From assembly GCF_003171515.1 (NCBI RefSeq), contig NC_089399.1:2852001-2916000 (forward strand): a DNA stretch of 64,000 nt. The letters run 5' to 3'. The notes beneath the pieces are model-generated. The model was not told the DNA's origin. It saw only the letters and a program-made list of their open reading frames with translations, and did not search any database. Positions 47,455 to 59,578 of this stretch are shown piece after piece. Made by a program: the position numbers and the translations under genes. Numbering within the stretch: the stretch's first letter is position 1; each line of letters opens with the position of its first letter. The stretch is from Pyrenophora tritici-repentis. Taxonomy: Eukaryota > Ascomycota > Dothideomycetes > Pleosporales > Pleosporaceae.

Positions 47455-48729
47455 GTCTATGTGTGGATTTAAGGGCGAGGGGGATAATGTGGAGAAGAAG
47501 AGACAAGTACGGAGGGCGAATTTGCGATGAGTAGGGAGTGCAGGGAGACAGATATGTAATAGAGAGGATTTGTCTTAGTTAGTGATATAAGGAAGTATGA
47601 TATAGTAGAAAGGAAGAATAGGCGAGTTGGCCAATTTGGTCAATACTTGAGACGAATTGAGGTTTTGTTAGAGTAAGGATTGGTATTCCATTATACTGAA
47701 TAGGAGTATCCGTCTTTGAAAAATCACAATCCGTACAAGAAACAGTTAAGTCTGAATAAAAATTCGGTACTGAGAGGAGGTGTGGACGGTTGTGCCTTAA
47801 GCCAAACAGGTCTAGGTAGCAACAACTTACAAGAAGACAATGACTTGACTACATAGCAATAACAACGAAAGTGCTAAATGAAACAAAACACTCCAATCAA
47901 GATTTGAGAACTTAGAGGTATGAGTACTTATTGAATAGAGAAGACTAGTGCCTCCTTGACATGATCAGAAATGCATGTGCTGTTAGAAGTGCTTCATGGA
48001 AAATGAGTTGGCCGGTACGATGGCTGCTTGCAATCTTTCTAGCACATTTTGCATACCAACCATATATGAGTTAAATAGCATCGCTTGCATGGACAATACA
48101 ATCCCTGTGTTCGCATTCTACCGTAGCGAAATCTCGTTGCGTCTATCCCAAGGTCCGTCCCATCGCACGGAGCCCACATCCCCAATTTTCCATCCCAAGC
48201 CCCGGCCAATGCAATCGAAGTCCTCCCACGCACAGGCCCTCGCTTCTCTGTGCACGAGCCGTAGCTCCACCGCCCTTTTTGCGCGCCACCTCAACTGTGC
48301 GACTTTTGTAACGTAGTATATATACAGTTTAAACAAAGACTTCCAATGTGCAGTGCGAGGATTTGTACGAACTCATTTCTTGCCTTTTACCAGAAGTGAC
48401 CGCGAGTCCCGCACAACACTGCACTTACTCAATCTTTGGAAACAACTCGCCCCATCAGGGGTTCGAAACTCTGTTTTTGCCACTTGTTTCTTTTTGCTGT
48501 TCTTTTTTATCATTTGCACCTCACGCACCTAACAACACAGACTATGCAGGCTCTAACTGTCCTTCTTACTACTCAAGCCTAGCACGTCTGTAGTCGTACG
48601 AATATTTCACGTGATTTTTTAGGCACAACGGTTCTTGGTCCGATAGCTACACGAAATGCAGCCAATATGATAAAGTACAAAACGACTACAATAACCATTA
48701 CCGAAACGGTTGGAAAATCCATACCCAGA
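47455..48729. other. Intergenic, no gene
   Basis: About 1.3 kb, AT-rich at first. No coding, tRNA or repeat feature can be supported between the MITE-like element and the GUP1 stop. Confidence 0.4.
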
Positions 48730-50796
48730 TCAACACTTCATCTTAATCCCCCTCCTCTTCTCGCTCTCGCGCCACTCAAACATGAACTGCACACCTGTAA
48801 ATAACGCGCCACACGCGGTACCCAGAAACATCCACCCGGACCAAGATCCCACAATACCCTTTACCAGATCCTTGAGGCCATCCACGCCCAGCGCAAAGCC
48901 AACGAGATTCGCCGTCATCAGCATGAGAATCTCGCCGACAGCCCCGACGCCACAGAGCCAGCGATACGCATCAGGACTATCCTTCCACTTTTTCGCTGGA
49001 AAGATGTAGGAAGCAATGATTTCTGGTAGAACAAACAGCGTGACCAACCACCCCCACATGAGCAGTCTAAGTTGGATATCGTGCCAGATAGCGATAAAGG
49101 TAAAAACAGCGAGATAATTCCCCACAGCGCGGGCCTTACCAGTCAGCCCCTCGCCTTTACTGCCTCCGAGGGGAATGTAGAGGTATCTCAAACTCCACTT
49201 GTTGAAGCTGCGGTGCCAACCGCGCCAAAAGTGCATAACGCTATAATTATCGCTCATGCACCTGACCATATTCTCCGGCGGATCAATACCATCGAGCAGC
49301 GACCAGAGGCGGAAGAAGCGCCATGGAATGAGTAGTTTAAGCCAGATGTGTTTCAAGTTGAAGAAACCCAGCATACTGAGCTGGCTAGGCGTGTACACAG
49401 ACCAGTCTGGTTTAGCGTGGAAAATGGCTACCATATACATGTAGTGGATCATGATTTCCATGGTGAGCAGCACGACGATGAAGCGGATGAGGTAGAGGGT
49501 TGTGCGCTTGGTGGTGATGCTATAAGGGCGGTACCGGCATTGTGATATGTAGTCGTTGAAGGTTATGATGGGACCAGCAAGGTACAGGGGGGAGTAGGTG
49601 GCGTAGGCAAAGTAGTTGCGGAAGGTGTAGTCTGTTGGTTTGGCTGGGATGGTCACACGGTCGCGTTCTGAGAGGTTGGAGGGGTCGAGTTGTTTCTTCT
49701 TGAGCATGGTCATTAGTCATCTTGATTGCGGAGAGGATGGGGGAGTGGCTACTTCTAGGGGACTACTACTGGATCGCGAGTTCAGTGACCAGTAATAGTC
49801 GAGGTTAAAGCTGATGAGACGGAGGATGGTGAAGTTGAAGAGAACTTCCCAGCGGGGAATCAGGCCACCATAGTTGTCGAGCGTGTGGCCGATGGTCGAG
49901 CTTGTTGCCGTGCCCTTTTCCGAGACGGTTGAAGGGAGGAAGGCACCGAGTATTGCAGCATATGAGTATCCTTGCGCAAATTCGTTGGCGAAGAGTGTGC
50001 CAACGTTGAAGATCCATGTTGCCGCTGGGACATAGGGCCGCGGAAGTTTGATTCCAATGCAGTAGTTGGAGTACAAGATTACTAGAATCTTGAACGCGGA
50101 AAAGCCATGTAAGGCAGCCAGGAAGATAGCAGAGAAGCCAAGATCGAATGAGATGCGCTGGTTCATACGAGCATCGGCAGCTGCGGAGGGCGTCAGACCC
50201 ATGGTAAGGCCTCCATTTCCTGCTGGAGCTCGAACTTGAGTATACGTGTCCGCTCTCCAGAACATGTCATAACCTTTACGTATGACAGGATGAAGTAGTA
50301 CAACAATGAAGAGATAGGGAATGTTTTGGCGGAAGCCGCTGTATTGAGCATCGGTGTTGTCCTGGAGAGTCAGCTAGTTGCAAGTCATGCGCAGTACAGC
50401 AACATACCACTTTCCGGCCAGGTACCCAACCGTCGGATAGCAAATGTTCGAACTTTGGATAGTTTGGGTGGGATGCTATCAAACACTTAGTATGAACTTG
50501 CATTGATGTTATCCATACATACCTTTGGATACATCAAGTACCAATTTGAACATGAAGAAGACACTCAGCGCAATGGACACGTAGTAGAAGTAATACTCTG
50601 GAGTATTCCATAGTGGCGGTTGTACATTATCTCCCGTGTTCCTACTCTTTCCATTTCCCGTCTGAACCGGTACAGGCCCTGCAGGATCGAGTTTGGCTTC
50701 CTCAAGCGCCTCCTTCGGAGGTGCGGTCGCTGGCACAACGAAGCGCGTGTCAAGAGTGTCGAGGGAATATAGTTGACGTAACAATTTCAGTGCCAT
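48730..50796 (-). CDS. GUP1: Membrane-bound O-acyltransferase Gup1
   Basis: Four exons on minus: 50796-50523, 50475-50408, 50361-49753 and 49698-48730; introns of 46-54 nt, all phases consistent; 639 aa. Gup1 is an ER MBOAT enzyme that remodels GPI lipids by adding a long acyl chain (family knowledge). The N-terminus carries the Gup1 motif YSLDTLDTRF, then a first membrane span after WNTPEYYFYYVSI. About ten hydrophobic segments follow. The MBOAT core shows MHFWRGWHRSFNKW and RYLYIPLGG, and the catalytic histidine in FIAIWHDIQ. The last exon continues to a short basic cytosolic tail (ESEKRRGIKMKC). It shares a 281-bp divergent promoter with ARP4. No lesion is seen. Confidence 0.93.
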
Positions 50797-51077
50797 GATG
50801 TCTCCTATACTATCTCTTCATGTTTCAGACGTCAATTTACCTAGCAGATGTTGTGACCGGGGTATGCGGGGCGAGACGCGAGGGGCAAGTGCAGTGATGG
50901 ACTTTGGTTGAGGTTGCGCAACCCCAACTTTTGGAGTTCGCGTCTTGCCGCAGCTTCGCTTTACCACCAGCGCCGCGACAACAGCAACAATAGCAATCAC
51001 CGAGGTTCAGAATCTTATTGCCACGCGCATAACAAAAATTTTATATTTTAGACAGTCGCGATCAAGATCAACGCGTG
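50797..51077. promoter_or_regulatory. Divergent promoter of GUP1 and ARP4
   Basis: Only 281 bases separate the two start codons, so both core promoters must lie here. The ARP4-proximal end is AT-rich. No specific factor site is claimed. Confidence 0.6.
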
Positions 51078-52529
51078 ATGAACATTCCCAACTCGTCGAC
51101 GGCGCCCGCCGCGGGAGAGTACGCCGGAGGTACTTGAGCTCCCCGAAGCTTCACATTGAGCGCCTGCTGATAGAAATTGATAGATGAGGTCTCGGCGATT
51201 GTTCTTGACCCCGGTTACTCGACGGTACGCGCTGGCTTCGCCGGTGAAGATGTACCCAAATCCGTGTGCCCATCCTTTTACGGCCAGACATCGTCAGGCG
51301 AATATCTCTTTGGCGAAAACTCGATACACGCCCCAGCTGGCGGTCTGGAGATCAAGAATTACTGGGGCTCGGACGGGATAGTCGAAGACTGGGATACCGC
51401 GACCAAGCTGTGGGAGTATGCGATAACGAGCCGACTCACGGGCGCAAAACCGACCGACCCTACTAAGAATGGGCTGAACGACGACAAGGACGCGAACGGG
51501 AATGGCGAAGCCATGGACGTGGACATGGACGCGCTGGAAAACAACGAGAAGCCGTTAGAAGACAGTCCACTTCTTGTCACAGAACCCGGCTGGAACAGTG
51601 CAAAAGCACGGGAAAAGTACATTGAGATTGCAATGGAGGACTGGGGAACTCCAGCCTTCTTTTTGCAAAAGACGGGTGTGTTGGCTGCCTTTGCTTCGGG
51701 CAAGGCATCTGGCATCATCATCGACGTTGGTGCCTCACATACATCCGTCACGCCTGTACTCGATGGTATGGTACTGCGTAAGGGCGTGCAAAAGTCTCCT
51801 CTAGCTGGAAACTTTGTCTCTGAGCAAATCCGAACGTCGTTTAAGCAGGCCCAACCCGAGGTACCACTGACACCACACTACATGGTGAAGAGCAAGATAC
51901 CCGTCGATGCAGGCCAACCCGCGCAAGCAACCTACAAAACCTTCCCCACACCGCCCACCGATTCTTTCCGCCTCAACGAAGAAGAGCGCATCCTGACCTC
52001 ATTCAAAGAGTCCGTCGTAGAAGTATGGCCCGGTCCCGGCCGCTTCAACGCGAACGAAGAGCTCGCAAAGAGCATGCCAGGCCGCCCCTTCGAAATGCCC
52101 GACGGCTGGAACCAAGTCTTTGGCATTGAGCGCTTCCGCGCCGCAGAAGGCCTCTTCGATGCCACCGCCGCCCTCGCCACAGAAACCACCCCGCAACCAA
52201 AGCCCGAACAAACCATCCCTAAACTCGTCCAAGCCGCCGTCCAACAAGTCGACGCCGACCAGCGGCCCCTGCTCCTCTCCAACATCGTCGTCACCGGCGG
52301 CAGCACACTGCTGTACAAGTTCAACGAGCGTCTCAACTACGAAATTAATGCCATCTACCCCAGCACGAGGAACAAGCTCATTGCGCCCGGTAGCGTGGTG
52401 GAAAGGAAATACGCGGCATGGATTGGCGGTAGTATATTGGCTAGTCTGGGCAGCTTTCACCAGCTGTGGATCTCGAGAAAGGAGTACGAGGAGCACGGTG
52501 CGGGCATTGTGGAGAAGAGATGTCGTTAG
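51078..52529 (+). CDS. ARP4: Actin-related protein Arp4
   Basis: Exon 1 51078-51129 and exon 2 51184-52529, intron 54 nt (GTACTT donor, CTGCTGATA branch, TTGATAG acceptor), 465 aa. Arp4 is a nuclear actin-like subunit of the NuA4 acetyltransferase and the INO80 and SWR1 remodelers. The splice joins EYAG to [20 protein letters not shown], the conserved Arp4 start and phosphate-1 loop. The second phosphate region reads [20 protein letters not shown], and the C-terminal actin fold ends [20 protein letters not shown] and [20 protein letters not shown]. An Arp4-typical acidic insert occurs near residues 100-130 ([17 protein letters not shown]). A start at 51177 would drop exon 1. Confidence in family and structure is high. 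Confidence 0.95.
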
Positions 52530-52983
52530 GGAACGCATCAACAGTCGTGGACTGAGCGGTATAAGTATGGTGCATGGGCGAACAACCAGATGGTGGGATT
52601 GGGGAATGTGATTGATAGGGAGACGGGTGCTGAGCTGAAGTACAGTCTGGCCACCAGACTTGGAGTTGATATCAAGCATGAAAAAAGTAGGAAGAGGACT
52701 GAGAGCGGGACGGGTGGGTTGTCGTACCCGCCGGTAACAAGTTCACTCACGGCCTTTGAACAGGCGACCTGCAAGCCGATGTAACGGGCTTTCTGAAATC
52801 TAAGGTCTGCTCTAGTTATTGTTAGATTGTTAATTCACGGGAATGCAAAGCATGTGCAGTGCTACAAATGTACCAAGTCATTGGTATTGCATCTGGCTAT
52901 CAAGAGGCTGAAATGCCTTCTTCCTTTTATATAGTACATGTCTTCATGGTAACATGTTCTCATGTTAGTAACGCCGTATGCGC
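52530..52983. other. Convergent intergenic region, no gene
   Basis: 3' flanks of ARP4 and of the PUP1 duplicated tail. No independent feature is seen. Confidence 0.5.
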
Positions 52984-53067
52984 CATCCATGGTCTCTGCC
53001 GTAGCTGTAACATGGCTATCCATGGACGCATGGACGGCAACATACTTGCTGATCCTCTCATATGTGC
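52984..53067 (-). pseudogene. Duplicated fragment of the PUP1 C-terminal coding end
   Basis: This stretch aligns without gaps to 53108-53191 inside PUP1, offset 124 bases. By hand about three quarters of positions match, and most changes are transitions. On minus it reads ERISKYVAVHASMDSHVTAT then AETMDG, against [20 protein letters not shown] then AETMDV in the gene. It is open but has no start of its own, so it is a relic of a local partial duplication or, less likely, an alternative 3' exon. Confidence 0.75.
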
Positions 53068-53096
53068 CATTATTCATTGGGATAATCATCTCCGCT

Positions 53097-53973
53097 CTAT
53101 GAGTCTACATCCATCGTTTCTGCCGTGGCCGCAACATCGCTATCCTTGAGCTCGTGGACGGTGACGTACTTGCTAATCTCCTCCTTTGTGATGATCTTCT
53201 CGTTGAGCACGGCCGTGGTACCCCGCTGGAAGCGGTAGTTCCTCTGCTTGGGCTGCCTGGTGTTGGGTGTCTTGTAGTTGCGCATCAGCGTTGTCTTTTC
53301 CTCAGTGATGACGGCAACATCGACATTGCTTCCAGATCCCAAATCGTTCCAGATACCGGCCTCAATGGCATTGGCACACAGCGTCACAGCGTCCTCGCGT
53401 GTCAAGTCGCCCTTCCACTGTGTCTCGAAAACGGACATGGCGGCCAGGGAACCAGAACCCATGGTCACATAGGGCAGCTTATCCGTGGAGCCGTGGGCGT
53501 GCACGGTGAAGAGGTGGGCGCCTGTGGGGTCCACGCCCGCAACGACGAGGTAGGCGCCAATGTGACCTTGGTGACGGAAGAGGTGCTGCTTCAACATGGT
53601 CATGCAGGTGACGACGCGGGGTTTGCGGCCGGTCGAGAGGGCGTGCAGTTCGAGGTTTGAGGAGATGATGGCAGTGGTGAACTCGGTGTCCGCCGCGGTT
53701 CCTGCACCGGCGCACCAGATCTGGGGGGCGATGTAGTGGAGTTTCTCGCAGTTCTGCGTGTGTCAGTGGTGATGACTGTCATGACAGGCAGCTACTTACC
53801 TTGTCTGCCACTATGGGCCCGCTTGTCGCTCGGGTATCAGCTGCGATGACGACGCCGCCGTCAAACAGACAGCCCACAATTGTAGTTCCGGTGCTGGTAG
53901 CCTTTGGCAGCGGGATACCCTGGGCGTGCAGAGCAGCATTGCGGTTATGGTTTGAAAAGTCGAATCCGCCCAT
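53097..53973 (-). CDS. PUP1: 20S proteasome subunit beta-2 (Pup1), trypsin-like site
   Basis: Exon 1 53973-53800 and exon 2 53753-53097 on minus, 46-nt intron (GTAAGT donor, CGCAG acceptor), 276 aa. The subunit carries the trypsin-like peptidase site of the 20S core. A propeptide of 29 residues ends at STG; Thr30 in TGTTIVG becomes the catalytic N-terminus. Conserved blocks follow: [83 protein letters not shown] and [16 protein letters not shown]. The tail ([20 protein letters not shown]) wraps neighbouring subunits in this family, and a diverged copy of it lies just downstream. Divergent to NUP159 across 436 bp. No lesion is seen. Confidence 0.95.
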
Positions 53974-54409
53974 GGTGTCTGGATATACAGGGTGTCGGGT
54001 ATGTTTGTGTTGTTGGTACGATGTCGTAGTGGTGGTGAGGACAGCCGCCTAGTAAGGTAACAGAGCTGGGGTCGATTAGATAGTAGGAAAAGGCGCTAGC
54101 CAGGTAGCTTGCCCTTCGTGGTCCTTTCAAGGTTGACCCTCTGCGCCTAAGTTTGCGCGGACTGTGCATTCCTCCCAACCACCCAATCCGTTTACGCGCA
54201 GCAAAGCTTTCTGGTAGCGATAATTGTTTTTGTGTTGCAATCCAAGCTTAGATCCACTTGAAGCCAAGGCTACCGCCGATACCCAATCCGTCTACGCGCA
54301 AACGCGCCTGCCCTCCGATGCATATATGAATAAGTTGAGAACTCCGACGCGCGACACCAAGCCGAGTCTCCTACGCGCCAGAACTTGTTCGGCCTGCAAA
54401 TCTTGCAGA
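53974..54409. promoter_or_regulatory. Divergent PUP1-NUP159 promoter with a 20-bp direct repeat
   Basis: The interval separates two opposite start codons. Positions 54181-54200 and 54281-54300 share ACCCAATCCG followed by TtTACGCGCA or TcTACGCGCA, 19 of 20 identical and exactly 100 bases apart. The repeats could be a shared regulatory site or leftovers of a small duplication. Assignment to a factor is not attempted. Confidence 0.55.
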
Positions 54410-57400
54410 ATGTCAAAGTCACACGGCCCGCAGGTTGAGGCTGGGCCTGAGGTGCCCGAGGTGGATACAGAGGTATGATGAAGTATAGCAAGCATAGCTG
54501 TCGCGACCAGAACTGACGTATACTGCAGCAACTCGGCTTCAAAGTGCTCAAGCAGGGAAAACAAGGCCCCAAAAAGGTCAAGATACTGCCCCGCCCATGG
54601 CCTGTCGATGCTCTGCCTCCTGCCTCTGCGAACCTGCTCTCCGTCGCATCCAAGCCCGGCCTGCTCGCTGCTGCTGGCCCCAACATCCTCGTCATCGCAT
54701 CTACCGACGCCGTGCGCAACGCCTTCCAGAACAAGACAACAGCCGACGAGATCGAGAATGCCGATGATCCTCGCCTGGACGAGCGCGACATTGACGTTGT
54801 CGCAGACTTCACCCCCGACGTGACCATCTCCACCCCCAACCTCCGCCATGTCGTCTTTTCTGCCAATGGAGACTTTCTTGCCGTCGCCGCTGAAGAGAGG
54901 CCCACACTGCACATATACGACGTTGCGGCCGTTGTCGGCGCCGGGAAAAAAGATGCGTCGATAGACATCGACACCGATTCTACAGTACGCGCCCTTCTAC
55001 CGAACCCCGTCCCCGAAACCGAACAGTACTTCGCAACGGTCACCGACGCTGGGAAACTCATGACGTTCGACGTGGCAAGCGGCAACAGGATGACTCTTCG
55101 TGAATCCGGCGTCACCTGCGCCGCCTGGAGCGCACGAGGCAAGGCTTTGGTTTCTGGTTCCACCGACGGTAGCTGCGACATACACATGGCCAATGGAGAC
55201 CTCAAGGGAACCATTCCACGCGCTCCAGACGTGGATGAGACCTACGAGGTATCTGGCGTGACATGGTTGAAAACAGAGGAGTTTGTCGTTGTATACTCGC
55301 TCATCAAACAAGAGGACGAAGAGAACCCAGAGCCAAAAAAGATCAGTGTCATCACATCGGCCAAGGGCTGGGGATCCTTTACATATAATGCATTTCCTTG
55401 GGATCCCTTCTTTGAGGCTGCCGAAGCGCCACGTCGGCCACTCCCTGCGCGCATGTCCTTTACTCGACTGCGAAACTGGAAGCCCGATCTTAACGACATG
55501 CTCATCATTACAACCTCACACGCAGATACGATTGGCATACTCGCCTCGACGAGCAACAAAATCTCTCCCAACCAGGAAGTTTGCAACGAACCCATGTGGA
55601 TTAGCATCGACGACGCAAAGAAGGCGGCTGTGCCACGAACCGTATATGGTAAGGACATGGACAGTGTACTCATAGGTGAGGCGCTTGATCTGTCGAGCAA
55701 GGAGAAGATTCTGCGCCCAATTGCCGCTTTGGAGGAAATCAACGAGGCTCCTTGGCCCTTACCTGCCTACGTCACTCTTACTCACGAGGGTCTCCTTGCT
55801 GCCTGGTGGGTCATGTGGGATAAGTCTATCGAGGCGGGTGAGCGCTACCCCGACTTGATTTTCAACAGTGAAGCGACAAAGTTGGGTTCCTCTACTTCTG
55901 CTGCTACTCCGTCCAAGCTCCCAGTCGCCACTACCGCATTCGGAAGAAGTGCAAACGGAACACCACACACTCCAGCAGGCTCCATTTCTCTTGGTCGCTC
56001 CAACACGCCCGGAACTTCTTCTATTCCCCAATTTAGCCATAATCACAATCACAATCACAGCCACGCCACATCTGGATCCCCAACACCTGCCCTCATGAGA
56101 CCTACACCGCCAGGCTTCGGGACCCCCGGATACGGCACTCCCAGTAGCAGCAACATACCTACTCCCACGTTCGGTAAGCCAGCGCAACCGGCCTTTGGCG
56201 CACCGTCGTCCATGGGCACTGCTGCACCACCAGCTTTTGGCGCACCCTCTGCGGTAGGCGCCGCTTCAAAGCCAGCCTTTGGCGCGCCTTCTGCAGTTGG
56301 TGCTGCAGGCGGCTTTGGATTTGGAAATGCGGGTGGCATGGGTAGCAAACAGTCTCCATGGGGCGCATCCGCGCCTACCTCTGATGCCAAGGCCAACCCT
56401 TTTTCGGCAGCTGCAGGAACATCGTCTGGGTTTGCCAAATTTGGACAGACTGGAGGGGCCTCGTCGTTTTCGAACTTTGGAACCAATTCGTCTGTGACGG
56501 CAGAGTCTGGGTTTGCTGCTCTCGGGCAGAGCCAACAAAATTCTACTCAGGGCACTTCGGGCTTTGCGGCACTTGGCGGCCAGCAAAATCCTACCCAGGG
56601 AGCGTCTGGTTTTGCGGCTCTTGGACAGGGTCAGCAGAAATCTGGCTTCTCGGGTCTGTCAAAAGAGCCAAGCTTTGGTTCCACGGTCACCGTAGCTTCT
56701 GCCAATGGATCATCACTACAGGGTAGCTCAATCTTCGGACAGCAGAACAAGTCTTCATTCAACACAGCTTCCTTCGAGTCGAAGACGTCTGATACGAGTG
56801 AAGCAGATGCTGCTCGGAAGCGGGACGAGGCTACACCGACACCCCAAGCTCCGGCATCGCAAGGCATGTTTGGTCTCGAAGGCGGCTTCAAGCTTGGTAC
56901 CACATTCGCCAGTGATGGTACCGCCAAGGACGACCTTGCAAAGCCTGCCGCTCCCACAAACGGCTCGTTCTTCGGTAGCGACTTTTCGAATATGCTTGGT
57001 AAGACAGGAATGAAGCCGCCGGCTACTCCTGCTAGTGAATTTCCCCCAGAGTATGCTTCCACCACGCCAGCATCTCCGCCAAAGTCAAAGACACTGTTCC
57101 CAAGTGACACACCTGCTAAAGGAAGTGCGACCCCCAAGGCAGCACCTCCGGTTCAGGAGCCAGATGACGCACCTCTTCCACCAGACTTTACCAAAGTGAA
57201 ACCTTCAAAGACCGAGGATGGACCCCTTCCACCTGATCCCATCGATACAAAGCTGGCACAGTCGGCCGATGATGATCTGCCCCCTCTTGCTGGCAGCCCG
57301 GGTGTCGAGGTTGAAGCTCCCAGCTCATCGGTCGAGGCGTCCCCGATTGACAACGGAGAAGAGGACGAGGATGAAGATGAATTCTCAGAGGATGATGAGG

Positions 57401-59016
57401 AGGAGGAAGACGAAGATGACGAAGAGGCAGATGAGACGTATCCACCGAACCGTGCTTCAAAACCACACACTCAACCACCGCGCTTCTTTCCTCCTGCATC
57501 AACTCCTCCTGTCTTGAAGTCTGGTCAGTCTGGACAAAGCGCATCATCTTCTTTGTTTGGCCAACCTTCCAAACCAGCCGGTCAGCAGCCGTTTGTTAGC
57601 TCGTCACTGTTCGGGCAACAGTCAAACAAAGCTGCCTTTTCTGCTAAACCGGATCAGTCAGCTACTTCTGCCAGGCCAGGTTTCCAACCACCAACCAATC
57701 GCGCTCCTAGTGCCCGCACGATCAGCCCCATGCGTTCAAGTTCAGCTTCTCGAATTCATCGGGAACCGCTAGTCGCACCTGGTGCATCGTTGAGCTCTTC
57801 CATCCAAGGTTCTGGCCCACCTACGCCACAGCTCGAAGACGAAGAAGACGAGCGTATGCGGGCACAACTTGCGCAGCCAATCGAGCCTAGTCGGGATCTC
57901 GAGGAGTTTGTAGCATACCAGAATTACACCGGCGGTAAATCGCCTAGCAAGACTGGCCATGCTGCTCAAATTGAGATGATTTACAAAGACATTAACGGAA
58001 TGATCGATGCGCTTGGCTGGAACGCACGGTCTCTCAAGTCTTTCACGCAATACCACCAACAGCCTCGGCCCGGCCACAAAATCGACCGGAGCGTACTGGA
58101 GCGTGCTCAGCATGAGGGGCACCATGGTCCGTGGTTCGATGACTTTACACTGTGCGAGATCAAGGCGTTGAGGTCTCTCGAGGAGGATCTGGAACAAGAG
58201 CTTGACGATGGCAGACTACAAGGAGTGCTTGATAAGCTCACACAAATTAGCCGTTTGCTTCGCGATAAGGCCAAGCTTTTGACCCGTCTCAATGATGTCC
58301 GTCGCGAAATCATCAATCGCAAGGACCCGGCAAAGGCAGAAGCACTTCGCAAAGCACCCTTGCCAAAGGAACTTGCCGATGGCCAGAAGGCTCTTCGCAA
58401 CGACTATGCCCAGCTACTGACACTGCTCCGCAAGGCTGAAGATGCCGTGGCAGTCCTCCGCTCACGCCTGGCTACACACAGTGCTCAAAGCGGCAACACT
58501 AAGAACGTCCCGACCATGGGAAACGTCAGGAAAACAGTTCTCAAACTTGCCGACTTGGCCGAGCGCAAGAACAACGAAATCCTCATCTTTGAGGCCGAGC
58601 TGCGCAGAATGGGCCTTGCAGACTCCAGTCGCCCATCCTCGCGTGCATCCTCTTCCCGCAATGCCGGTACGCCGCGGCCCTCGCGCGGCACCAGTCTCCG
58701 CAACAGCATCGCCGATAACACACCGTATCTCACCCCGCCCACCAACCGTACCAGGATGACGCTAAGCGAAGTTAACCGGCGCGCTCTAACACCAGACGTC
58801 GAGGCTACGCCAACACCCGGCAAGGGCTACGGTCTCTTTTACACGCCAGAGGGTAGTCCGTCATCCGGCAAAGGCATGGAAGTCAGCCGTCTGGGTGATT
58901 TGGTAGATGAGCACATGGATACTCTGAGGGAGACGGCGAAGAGTCGGAAACAGGTTGCGAACGGTTTGAAGGCTGCGTTGTTGAAGCGGGGCGTCAAGGT
59001 TACCAAGGTCCATTAA
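54410..59016 (+). CDS. NUP159: Nucleoporin Nup159/NUP214
   Basis: Exon 1 54410-54472 (21 codons) and exon 2 54529-59016, 56-nt intron (GTATGA donor, AACTGACG branch, CTGCAG acceptor), 1516 aa. Nup159 sits on the cytoplasmic face of the nuclear pore and docks the Dbp5 helicase for mRNP remodelling. The N-terminal beta-propeller spans about residues 25-430 (QLGFKVLKQGK start, NLRHVVFSANGDFLAVAAEE, TCAAWSARGKALVSGSTDGS). Residues about 490-760 form the FG-repeat zone (PAFGAPS, SGFAALGQ, SSIFGQQ). An acidic run at about 964-990 separates more SLFGQ motifs from the coiled-coil C-terminus (about 1160-1390, LEEDLEQELDDGRLQGVLDK), which binds Nup82/Nsp1. A short His-Asn run (NHNHNHSH) occurs near 56040. 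No lesion is seen. Confidence 0.95.
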
Positions 59017-59578
59017 GTGGTTGAGTTGAGTGAGAGATGTTGGGAGTCGTTTTGAATGAAAGACCGGATTTCTAATGACTTTTTTTGTATGATTAAGCGG
59101 GGTGTTTTTTCTCTTTTGACTCTTCCTTCACTGGGATGAATGAGTATGCGACGGTTATTTTTGGATATCAAGATTTTCTAGCATGCATGGATAACCAAGG
59201 GACGCGGAGTGATGTATAGGCACTGACAAAATCGTAATGCATGGAGAGGTCGCATTTTCATGATACAAGCACTTTATAAGCCTTTCCAAACTTTGTGTAT
59301 CAGTTTGACGTCAATTTCCTTTTGATTCACGTGGGTTCAATTATCATCCCATCCCAACTCGCCCTTAACATTGTGTGATTGTGGTTGCTGTATCAACAGC
59401 GTTCGTTTGCAGCCCTGTCCATCTGATACACCACACCTGCTCATTTGTTACCCCTAGCCCTCGTTATTCAACCGCACACAACCATACGAGGTCTTCTCAC
59501 ACAGCGAACACAGTTGGATGAACGTTTAATCTTTGGAAACACTGTTCAGTTCCTCTAGTCGCTGCATACGACAGAAGA
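59017..59578. other. Intergenic, no gene
   Basis: NUP159 3' flank and promoter of the first J-domain gene. It is AT-rich with T-runs near 59080-59110. No other feature is seen. Confidence 0.5.

Noticed and set aside
48455..48480. GGGTTCGAAAC string resembling a tRNA T-arm
   Set aside because: Upstream sequence does not fold into a cloverleaf and lacks an A box.
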